Shown in pieces: positions 8,428 to 14,425 of a stretch of DNA of 14,425 bases. Position 1 is the stretch's first letter. The number at the start of each line of letters is the position of its first letter. Under the pieces are notes generated by a model that was not told where the DNA came from, ran no database searches, and worked only from the letters and a program-made list of their open reading frames with translations. Origin of the DNA: DRPN01 sp964383915 (lineage in GTDB: Bacteria > Bacteroidota > Bacteroidia > Bacteroidales > VadinHA17); contig CAYLJE010000060.1 in NCBI GenBank assembly GCA_964383915.1, positions 1 to 14,425 of the forward strand, read 5' to 3'. A program made the position numbers and the translations under genes.

Positions 8428-8446
8428 GTTGATATGACATATCAAC
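8428..8446. repeat. 9-bp perfect inverted repeat between prfA and the sugar isomerase gene
   Basis: GTTGATATG, a central A, then CATATCAAC form a perfect dyad, with A-T and G-T pairs possible beyond it. Seven or more A residues lie to the left, and only TTT then AAAAA to the right, so it is a poor rho-independent terminator on the plus strand. It ends about 46 bp before the ATG at 8493. It could be a terminator hairpin for prfA or an operator for a dimeric regulator of the following gene. Confidence 0.45.
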
Positions 8447-8492
8447 TTTAAAAATTCACTATATTGTAAGATTCATTTTAAAAAAAAACATC

Positions 8493-9338
8493 ATGAAAAA
8501 AACATTTTTTGCCCTTTCGCTGGCTTTCATCGCTTTACTTTTTACAAGCATGAAAGCAGATAATAAATTAACCCCTGAAAAACTGGGGTGGAAACTTGCT
8601 GTTCAGGCCTGGACTTTCAAAGAATATACCTTTGCGGAAACCCTGCCCAAAATAAAACAACTGGGTCTGAAATATGTAGAAGCTTATCCCGGTCAGAAAA
8701 TTGGTGGTGGCTACGAAGGAACAACCAACTATACAAGTGATGCCAAAGCCAGGACAGAAATGAAAAAATTACTCAAGGAAAACGGAATCACTTTGATCAA
8801 TTATGGGGTAGTCCGGGCCAAATCAGATAAAGAATGGAAACAAATATTTGACTTTGCCAAAGAAATGGGGATACAAACAATCACTGCTGAACCTACCCCG
8901 AAACAACTGGATTCTGTAGAAAAATTATGTGACGAATACAAAATTAATATTGCGATCCATAATCATCCCCAACCCTCATTTTATTGGAATCCGGATACCG
9001 TATTAAAATATATAAAAGGCCGCTCCCACAGAATCGGAGCCTGCGCAGATGTTGGCCACTGGGTACGATCAGGACTGGATCCGGTCGAATGTCTGAAAAA
9101 ACTGGACGGGCGGATTATTTCTTTACATTTCAAAGATATGAATGAAAAATCCGGAGAAGCTCATGACGTACCATGGGGTACTGGTATTTCCAATGTTCCT
9201 GCTATGTTGCAAGTATTGAAAGATCAAGGATTTAAAGGCGTTTTCAGCGTAGAATACGAATACCATTGGAAAACTTCTATGCCCGAAATAGAAGAATCAC
9301 TAAAGAACTTTCGAAAAATAGTCTCTGAACTCAAATAA
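8493..9338 (+). CDS. Exported sugar phosphate isomerase/epimerase-like TIM barrel (xylose isomerase-like/AP endonuclease 2 family)
   Basis: The 281-residue product opens with a signal peptide (two lysines, hydrophobic TFFALSLAFIALLF, probable cleavage after SMKA near residue 22) and should act in the periplasm. The rest is a metal-dependent TIM barrel of the xylose isomerase-like superfamily. Candidate metal and substrate ligands appear in family order: E63 (VEAYPG), E133 (TAEPT), H156 and H158 (IAIHNHP), D186 and H189 (CADVGHW), H212 (SLHFKD), D225 (HDVPWG) and E254 (FSVEYEYHW). The set looks complete, so the enzyme is probably active. Members isomerise or epimerise free or modified sugars and related hydroxy-ketones; the substrate cannot be read from the sequence. 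It stands alone between prfA and pyrF without a sugar oxidoreductase, transporter or SusCD pair, so context does not reveal its substrate. No convincing promoter was found. Confidence 0.85.
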   Translation: MKKTFFALSLAFIALLFTSMKADNKLTPEKLGWKLAVQAWTFKEYTFAETLPKIKQLGLKYVEAYPGQKIGGGYEGTTNYTSDAKARTEMKKLLKENGITLINYGVVRAKSDKEWKQIFDFAKEMGIQTITAEPTPKQLDSVEKLCDEYKINIAIHNHPQPSFYWNPDTVLKYIKGRSHRIGACADVGHWVRSGLDPVECLKKLDGRIISLHFKDMNEKSGEAHDVPWGTGISNVPAMLQVLKDQGFKGVFSVEYEYHWKTSMPEIEESLKNFRKIVSELK

Positions 9339-9404
9339 TGTTTTTTCGTATTTGATTCAATTAACAGATAAAATCTATAAAGCGGAGGAAAACTATACCT
9401 GTAA

Positions 9405-10244
9405 ATGAATGCAGAACAACTATCTCAAAAAATCATTGAAAAGGAAAGTTTTTTGTGTATTGGTCTGGATACGGATATAAATAAAATTCCTGCTTGTCTG
9501 TTATCCTATGAGGATCCTGTATTCGAGTTTAACAAGCAGATTATTGATGCCACTCATTTTTATGCTGTCGCATATAAACCCAATGTGGCTTTTTATGAGG
9601 TAAATGGGGAAACCGGCTGGAAAACACTGAAGAAAACAGTGACTTATATCCGGGAAAAAGACCCCGGAATATTTATTATTGCTGATGCTAAACGTGGAGA
9701 TATTGGCAACACATCCCGTTTATATGCCCGTGCTTTTTTTGAGACACTGGAGGTGGATGCGCTGACAATAGCCCCGTATATGGGAAGGGATTCCATCCTC
9801 CCTTTTCTGGAGTATAAAGAAAAATGGGTGATTCTGCTGGCCCTGACATCCAACGCAGGAGCAAGCGATTTCCAGTTTTTTTACAATGAAAAAGAACATA
9901 TAGCTTTGTACCAGAAAGTTCTTCAAACGGCAAAAACATGGGGATCTCCCGACCAGATGATGTTTGTTACCGGAGCCACCCGGGCAGATAAACTGGCAGA
10001 GGTTCGAAAAATCGTTCCTGATCATTTTCTTTTGATCCCCGGTGTAGGAACGCAGGGAGGCAACCTCGAAAAAGTAGCAAAATACGGAATGAACAGCAGA
10101 TGTGGAATACTGGTTAACTCCTCACGCGGGATCATTTATGCAGCCAACGATGAATCATTTGCAGAAAAAGCAGCCGGGAAAGCTTTCGGATTACAGCAAC
10201 AAATGCACAACCTGCTACTAAAAAAGGAAATTATTCAACCATAA
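9405..10244 (+). CDS. pyrF: Orotidine 5'-phosphate decarboxylase, subfamily 2
   Basis: PyrF converts OMP to UMP, the last step of de novo pyrimidine synthesis. The 279-residue product has the longer subfamily-2 layout rather than the roughly 230-residue E. coli type. The catalytic signature ADAKRGDIGNT spans residues 93-103, with D94 and K96 in the active-site D-x-K-R-x-D arrangement. Other matches are FLCIGLDTD near residues 16-24, YKPNVAFYE around 58, and the phosphate-binding end LIPGVGTQGG followed by NSSRGIIYA. A GGAGG lies at 9384-9388 but is 16 bases from the ATG, so it may not function as a ribosome site. The DUF2851 gene starts 10 bases after the stop codon, so the two very likely share a transcript. 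Confidence 0.96.
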   Translation: MNAEQLSQKIIEKESFLCIGLDTDINKIPACLLSYEDPVFEFNKQIIDATHFYAVAYKPNVAFYEVNGETGWKTLKKTVTYIREKDPGIFIIADAKRGDIGNTSRLYARAFFETLEVDALTIAPYMGRDSILPFLEYKEKWVILLALTSNAGASDFQFFYNEKEHIALYQKVLQTAKTWGSPDQMMFVTGATRADKLAEVRKIVPDHFLLIPGVGTQGGNLEKVAKYGMNSRCGILVNSSRGIIYAANDESFAEKAAGKAFGLQQQMHNLLLKKEIIQP

Positions 10245-10254
10245 GATATCTGTC

Positions 10255-11532
10255 TTGAAGGAGGAATTCTTACATTTTATCTGGCTCAATAAACTGTACG
10301 ATCCGGACAAGCTGGTAACAGCCGGAGGAAAGCGTGTCGCAGTCATTCATCCCGGGTACCCCAATACCAATGAGGGTCCTGATTTTCAGGAAGCCAGAAT
10401 CAAAATCGATGGTATGTTGTGGGCAGGAAATGTAGAGATTCATATACATGCTTCCGACTGGTTTCAGCATGGTCATTTTCATGACCCTTTGTATGATTCC
10501 GTTATCCTGCATGTGGTAGCTTATTATGACAACCCCGTAACCCGCTCAAATGGAGAAATCATTCCTGCGGTAATATTGTCTTTTGACCCTTCGTTGTTGG
10601 AAAACTTTGATATCCTGATGAAAAAAAGGACCTGGGTCTCCTGCCAGGATGATATTCACCGCATTGATCCTTTTATCATCAAACACTGGCTGGGGAACCT
10701 GGTCATTGAACGGATAGAACAGCATACTACAGAGATACAAAAGGAGCTGGGAGAAACCCATAATAACTGGGAAGAAGTATTATACCGCTTTCTGGCCCGG
10801 GGGTTTGGTCTCAAAGTAAATGCACAACCTTTTCACAGGATGGCCCGTTCTCTGCCATTAAAATATATCGCAAAACACAAGAATAATCTTATACAGGTAG
10901 AAGCCTTATTATTTGGACAAGCCGGCATGCTGGATACGGACTTGTTCGGGGATGAATACTATGAAACCCTGAAAAAAGAATATCATTTCCTGCAACAAAA
11001 GTTCTCCCTGCAACCGATTGCAGGAAGTACCTGGAGGCAGATGCGCATGCGCCCCTCGGCGTTTCCGTCCATTCGTATTGCTGAGTTTGCCCGTTTCATT
11101 CATCAGCATGAACATGTTTTTTCACAACTGATGGAGAAACCAGATCTTCCTGAACTTGAAAACTTGTTTAAAATTACACTGAGTGGATATTGGGATACCC
11201 ATTATGTTTTCAACAGATCATCCAAGAAACAAAGAAAAGCATTCGGAAAACAGGCATTCCAAACCCTTTTGATTAATGTGATCACTCCTTTCTATTTTAT
11301 TCACGGAACAATCACCGGTCAGGAAGCATTCAAAGAAAAGGCTCTGGATATTCTGGAAATCCTTCCTGCAGAAAGAAACCAGATCATCCGGCATTGGGAA
11401 GAAACAGGTATTCATGCAGACAATGCATTTTATTCCCAGGCTCTTTTACAATTAAAAAAAGAATACTGTAACCCGGGAAGATGTTTGAAATGCCGTATCG
11501 GCATGAAAATCCTGGGAGGAAAAAAAAGTTAA
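10255..11532 (+). CDS. DUF2851 family protein, function unknown
   Basis: This is a 425-residue cytoplasmic protein with no signal peptide or membrane segment. I recognise it as DUF2851, which is common in Bacteroidetes and without assigned function. The N-terminal block is strongly family-like: NTNEGPDF (39-44 for the core), GNVEIHIHASDW (58-69) and HGHFHDPLYDSVILHVV. The cluster D43, E61, H63, D68, H72, H74 and D77 could form a metal site, but this is inference. The C-terminus has a C-x4-C-x2-C group (C405, C410, C413) in CNPGRCLKCRIG. The best start is TTG at 10255, because the next in-frame ATG (codon 54) would remove the conserved block and the N-terminus lines up with relatives. It begins 10 bases after pyrF and is probably translationally coupled to it. 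Confidence 0.82.
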   Translation: MKEEFLHFIWLNKLYDPDKLVTAGGKRVAVIHPGYPNTNEGPDFQEARIKIDGMLWAGNVEIHIHASDWFQHGHFHDPLYDSVILHVVAYYDNPVTRSNGEIIPAVILSFDPSLLENFDILMKKRTWVSCQDDIHRIDPFIIKHWLGNLVIERIEQHTTEIQKELGETHNNWEEVLYRFLARGFGLKVNAQPFHRMARSLPLKYIAKHKNNLIQVEALLFGQAGMLDTDLFGDEYYETLKKEYHFLQQKFSLQPIAGSTWRQMRMRPSAFPSIRIAEFARFIHQHEHVFSQLMEKPDLPELENLFKITLSGYWDTHYVFNRSSKKQRKAFGKQAFQTLLINVITPFYFIHGTITGQEAFKEKALDILEILPAERNQIIRHWEETGIHADNAFYSQALLQLKKEYCNPGRCLKCRIGMKILGGKKS

Positions 11533-11563
11533 AGGGGACTTCTAATAATTCACCTTTCTTTTC

Positions 11564-11681
11564 AACGAGTTAATCACAGATCCGGTTGTTGTGCTTGAAA
11601 AAAAACGATATGCTGTTTGTTTTGGGAAATCCGCAACAGATCGCTCTGATGAAAAAAATTCTGGAAAAAGGAGAGATTTAA
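11564..11681 (+). pseudogene. Probable C-terminal remnant of an RCK_C/TrkA-C domain protein, frameshifted
   Basis: The frame through 11564-11597 reads NELITDPVVVLE. After a run of eight A residues (11598-11605) the same pattern continues in another frame as KNDMLFVLGNPQQIALMKKI, followed by LEKGEI and a TAA at 11679-11681. Removing one A from the run joins the halves into about 38 codons. The pattern (hydrophobic strand, V-L-x-x-x-D, then L-F-V-L-G-x-P-x-Q-I) is that of the last strands of RCK_C regulatory domains of K+/cation transporters. There is no start codon and a stop lies just upstream at 11547-11549, so it cannot be a whole gene. The family call rests on pattern memory over a short stretch. 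Confidence 0.45.
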
Positions 11682-11727
11682 TCTCTTTTGAATGTTATCC
11701 TGTCATTTGTATCTGTCTTTTAAAGAT

Positions 11728-11770
11728 AAAAAAACCGTAATGTATTGGTTTAATTAAAAAAAACCGTAAT
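11728..11770. repeat. 14-bp direct repeat in the rpsO promoter region
   Basis: AAAAAAACCGTAAT occurs at 11728-11741 and again at 11757-11770, a 29-bp period. The second copy ends inside the -7 box of the rpsO promoter and the first lies just ahead of its -33 element. Part of the match is a homopolymer A run, but the ACCGTAAT cores are identical. It may be a paired protein-binding site or a duplication product. Confidence 0.6.
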
Positions 11771-11774
11771 TTTG
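11745..11774 (+). promoter_or_regulatory. Strong Bacteroidetes promoter for rpsO
   Basis: TTG at 11745-11747 and TAATTTTG at 11767-11774 are separated by 19 bp, matching the Bacteroidetes pattern of a -33 TTG and a -7 TAnnTTTG at ideal spacing. Initiation a few bases on would leave a leader of about 40 bases before the rpsO ATG at 11822. It is the best promoter in the window, in keeping with a highly expressed ribosomal protein gene. Confidence 0.8.
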
Positions 11775-11821
11775 CAAATCTTTTGATGAGGGTTATTAAC
11801 ATATTTAACTAATAAAAGCAT

Positions 11822-12091
11822 ATGTATTTATCGGTAGAGAAGAAAAAAGAATTTTTTAAAAAGTATGGGAAGTCGGCAGAAAATACCGGCTCGATAGAAG
11901 GACAAATTGCTCTGTTTACATATAGAATTGCTCATTTGACAGAGCATCTGAAAAATAACAAACAAGATTATTCAACGCAGCAAGCCCTGCTGAAGCTTGT
12001 AGGAAAACGCCGTCAGTTACTGGATTATCTGAAACAGAGGGAAATTGAGCGTTACAGAAGCATTATCAAAGATCTAAAAATCAGAAAGTAA
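11822..12091 (+). CDS. rpsO: 30S ribosomal protein S15
   Basis: S15 binds the central domain of 16S rRNA early in 30S assembly and takes part in a bridge to the 50S subunit. The product is 89 residues, exactly the usual length. Family blocks include NTGSIEGQIALFTYRIAHLTEHLK (abbreviated here; residues about 21-44) and the C-terminal LVGKRRQLLDYLKQREIERY, with its basic RNA-binding face. In many bacteria S15 represses its own mRNA through a leader structure. The short leader here (about 11780-11821) shows no obvious pseudoknot by eye. pnp follows after an intrinsic terminator, the conserved rpsO-pnp order. Confidence 0.97.
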   Translation: MYLSVEKKKEFFKKYGKSAENTGSIEGQIALFTYRIAHLTEHLKNNKQDYSTQQALLKLVGKRRQLLDYLKQREIERYRSIIKDLKIRK

Positions 12092-12097
12092 GCATAG

Positions 12098-12127
12098 GGA
12101 GGCAATTGTTACCGATTGCCTTTTTTT
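12098..12127 (+). terminator. Intrinsic terminator/attenuator between rpsO and pnp
   Basis: AGGCAAT (12100-12106) pairs with ATTGCCT (12115-12121), and inner T-G and G-C pairs (12107-12108 with 12113-12114) leave a four-base loop. Two G-T pairs extend the base. Seven T residues run from 12121 to 12127. This is a good rho-independent terminator starting 7 bases after the rpsO stop. If leaky, it would set a higher level of rpsO than pnp message, as terminators at this junction do in other bacteria. Confidence 0.88.
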
Positions 12128-12166
12128 ATATTTTTTAACCTATTATGATTTAATCCAAATAACAAA

Positions 12167-14374
12167 ATGTCAGAGATTTATACAAAAACAATAGACCTGG
12201 GTGATGGACGTGAGATCATTCTGGAAACAGGACGGCTTGCCCGGCAGGCTGATGGTGCCGTTTTGCTGAAAATGGGAAGGACTATGCTTTTGGCTACTGT
12301 TGTCTCAGCCAAAGAAGCAAAAGAAGATGTTGATTTTATGCCATTATCCGTTGATTACAAAGAAAAGTTTGCCAGCCTGGGTCGTATTCCGGGTGGTTTT
12401 ATGAAAAGAGAAGCCAGACCTTCCGATTACGAAATTCTTGTGTCTCGTCTGGTGGACCGTGTTTTAAGACCTTTATTCCCGGATGATTATCATGCCGACA
12501 CCTTTGTAAATATTAATCTTATTTCGGCAGACAAGGATACCATGCCGGATGCTCTGGCCGGGCTGGCTGCATCTGCTGCACTGGCTGTCTCTGATGTGCC
12601 TATTCAGGAACATATCTCGGAAGTACGCGTAGGAAGGCTGAATGGAGAATTTATACTGAATCCTACTTTTTCACAACTGGAAGAATGTGATATTGATATC
12701 ATCGTAGGTGCTACCAAAGACAATATCATGATGGTAGAAGGAGAGATGAAAGAAGTTTCTGAGACTGAGATGCTGGATGCTATGAAGTTTGCTCACGAGG
12801 CCATCAAAAAACAATGCCAGGCTCAGGAGGAAATGATGCAGGATATGCACATCATAAAACGACAATACACCCGGGAGATTCAGGATGAAGAACTTCGCGA
12901 AAAAGTTCAAAAAGAAACCTATGATAAAGTATATGCCATAGCAAAACAAGCCATCCCGGATAAACACAAACGTTCGGAAGCTTTTGATCAGGTAAGGGAA
13001 GACTTCCTTTCGCAGTACAATGAGGAAGAACGTGCAGAAGCAGAACCTCTGGTTAACCGTTATTTTCATGATATTCATAAAGAAGCTGTCCGACGTTTGA
13101 TCCTCGATGAAAATGTCCGCATGGACGGCCGCAAACTGGATGAAATCAGACCCATCACCTGTGAGGTGGATTTTCTGCCGGCAGCGCACGGATCAGCATT
13201 GTTCACCAGAGGAGAGACACAATCTCTTACCACGGTTACCCTGGGGACCAAACTGGATGAAAAAATTATCGACCAGGTGTTGGTACAAGGAACCGAGAAA
13301 TTTGTATTACACTATAATTTCCCTCCTTTTTCCACGGGGGATGCCCGTCCGAACAGAGGACTCAGCCGTCGGGAAGTAGGACACGGCAACCTCGCCCACC
13401 GGGCTTTGAAGAATATGTTGCCTCCGGCAAGTGAAGTGCCTTATGCTATTCGCGTAGTGTCTGACATACTCGAGTCCAACGGTTCATCTTCGATGGCTAC
13501 CGTCTGTGCGGGGACACTTGCCCTCATGGATGCAGGCATTCAGATAAAAAAACCGGTTTCAGGTATAGCCATGGGATTGGTTACCGACACTGCATCGGAA
13601 AATTATGCAATCCTTTCTGACATCCTCGGAGATGAAGACCACCTGGGAGACATGGATTTCAAAGTAACGGGTACCCGCGACGGTATTACCGCAACACAAA
13701 TGGATATAAAAGTGGACGGACTGTCTTACGAAATCCTGGACAAAGCCCTGGAACAAGCTAAAAAAGGAAGATTGCACATCCTGAGTATTATGGAACAAAC
13801 CCTTGATAAACCCAGACCCGAGCTGAAACCTCATGCACCACGTATTGTCCAGCTTACCATCCCCAAAGAAATGATTGGCGCATTGATCGGTCCCGGAGGA
13901 AAGATTGTTCAGGAAATACAACGCGAAACCAACACCACCATTGTTATTGAGGAAATAAGTGAGGTAGGTGTGGTAGATATATATGCTGAAAACAAAGAAG
14001 ACATCGATAAAGCTGTTAAGCGGGTAAATGATATTGTAGCTATGCCGGAAGTAGGTAAAACATACAAGGGAATTGTCAAGTCAATCGTTCCTTTTGGCGC
14101 TTTTGTTGAGATCCTGCCCGGGAAAGAAGGACTGCTGCATATTTCTGAAGTAGCCTGGAAAAGAATCAATGATTTGCATGATGTGCTGAAAGAAGGAGAA
14201 GAAATTGAAGTGAAGCTCATTGGACAGGATGAAAGGAATGGAAAAATGAAACTTTCCATGAAAGCCCTTCAACCAAAACCTGAAAATTATGAGGAAGAGC
14301 ATAGAGAACACAGAGATCATCATAGCTCACATGGGACCTCCTCCCGGCATGATCATTATAATAAACACAGATAA
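12167..14374 (+). CDS. pnp: Polynucleotide phosphorylase (polyribonucleotide nucleotidyltransferase)
   Basis: PNPase degrades RNA from the 3' end with phosphate, releasing nucleoside diphosphates, and can add tails in reverse. The 735-residue product has the complete layout: RNase PH domain 1 (about 12-145), an all-alpha linker (about 240-320), RNase PH domain 2 (about 325-550), KH domain (about 553-615, with GPGGK at 575-579) and S1 domain (about 628-698, GIVKSIVPFGAFVEILPGKE). Catalytic residues are present: D491, D497 and K499 in EDHLGDMDFKV, matching D486, D492 and K494 of E. coli, and the phosphate-binding serines S440-S442 in SNGSSSM. After the S1 domain comes a charged, histidine-rich tail (about 704-735). 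No start other than ATG 12167 is needed. It may be expressed by read-through from rpsO or from a weak promoter in the 75-bp gap. Confidence 0.97.
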   Translation: MSEIYTKTIDLGDGREIILETGRLARQADGAVLLKMGRTMLLATVVSAKEAKEDVDFMPLSVDYKEKFASLGRIPGGFMKREARPSDYEILVSRLVDRVLRPLFPDDYHADTFVNINLISADKDTMPDALAGLAASAALAVSDVPIQEHISEVRVGRLNGEFILNPTFSQLEECDIDIIVGATKDNIMMVEGEMKEVSETEMLDAMKFAHEAIKKQCQAQEEMMQDMHIIKRQYTREIQDEELREKVQKETYDKVYAIAKQAIPDKHKRSEAFDQVREDFLSQYNEEERAEAEPLVNRYFHDIHKEAVRRLILDENVRMDGRKLDEIRPITCEVDFLPAAHGSALFTRGETQSLTTVTLGTKLDEKIIDQVLVQGTEKFVLHYNFPPFSTGDARPNRGLSRREVGHGNLAHRALKNMLPPASEVPYAIRVVSDILESNGSSSMATVCAGTLALMDAGIQIKKPVSGIAMGLVTDTASENYAILSDILGDEDHLGDMDFKVTGTRDGITATQMDIKVDGLSYEILDKALEQAKKGRLHILSIMEQTLDKPRPELKPHAPRIVQLTIPKEMIGALIGPGGKIVQEIQRETNTTIVIEEISEVGVVDIYAENKEDIDKAVKRVNDIVAMPEVGKTYKGIVKSIVPFGAFVEILPGKEGLLHISEVAWKRINDLHDVLKEGEEIEVKLIGQDERNGKMKLSMKALQPKPENYEEEHREHRDHHSSHGTSSRHDHYNKHR

Positions 14375-14425
14375 TTAGTGTTTGTCCATAATGTCCGATT
14401 TCTTTATTTCGGCAAGCTCAATACA

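Noticed and set aside
9349..9354. TATTTG before pyrF as a -7 promoter box
   Set aside because: The two-base spacer of TAnnTTTG is missing and no -33 TTG is suitably placed, so the match is not better than chance in AT-rich DNA.
12127..12134. TATATTTT as a pnp promoter -7 box
   Set aside because: It lacks the final G, overlaps the T tract of the rpsO terminator and has no -33 partner; pnp may rely on read-through.
12671..13189. A 172-codon open frame on the minus strand inside pnp
   Set aside because: It lies wholly opposite well-conserved PNPase coding sequence, its product is rich in F, I and L with no recognisable domain, and no promoter or partner gene supports it.
14395..14412. CCGA...TCGG inverted repeat after pnp as a terminator
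   Set aside because: Only four base pairs with a long loop and no T tract; the window ends too soon to judge.

Overview
The window reads as ordinary chromosome of a Bacteroidota bacterium, most likely of the Bacteroidales/Marinilabiliales side. The reasons are a type III glutamine synthetase (GlnN), the Bacteroidetes form of PurM, a subfamily-2 PyrF, a DUF2851 protein, an OmpA/PD40/TPR envelope protein of PorE-like architecture, few Shine-Dalgarno sites, and promoters with the Bacteroidetes -7 box TAnnTTTG. All ten intact genes lie on the plus strand. Base composition is moderately AT-rich throughout. I see no tRNA, rRNA, CRISPR array, insertion sequence or phage gene.

Layout. 1-133 is an AT-rich leader with an 18-bp perfect palindrome. 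134-1426 encodes an exported protein with a carboxypeptidase-regulatory-like domain. A 265-bp spacer carries the glnN promoter, followed by glnN (best start 1692, end 3884) and a very strong bidirectional terminator (3944-3983). 4031-6013 encodes the PorE-like periplasmic/outer-membrane protein; purM (6028-7203) follows after 14 bp. prfA (7301-8386) has its own promoter. 8493-9338 is an exported sugar isomerase/epimerase-like TIM barrel. pyrF (9405-10244) and a DUF2851 gene with a probable TTG start (10255-11532) form a tight pair. The 289-bp spacer 11533-11821 holds what looks like the frameshifted C-terminal remnant of a cation-transporter RCK_C (TrkA-C) domain, then a strong rpsO promoter containing a 14-bp direct repeat. 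rpsO (11822-12091), an intrinsic terminator and pnp (12167-14374) follow. The last 51 bases hold no gene I can identify.

How the genes work together. Most are housekeeping: ammonia assimilation (glnN), purine synthesis (purM), pyrimidine synthesis (pyrF), translation termination (prfA), the small ribosomal subunit (rpsO) and RNA turnover (pnp). The rpsO-pnp order is the classic bacterial arrangement. The accessory part is made of three exported proteins (first gene, PorE-like protein, sugar isomerase), DUF2851 and the decayed transporter fragment. I did not find a clearly new multi-gene system. The best leads are the transporter remnant, the repeated element in the rpsO promoter, the function of DUF2851 next to pyrF, and the stem-loops beside the glnN and prfA promoters.
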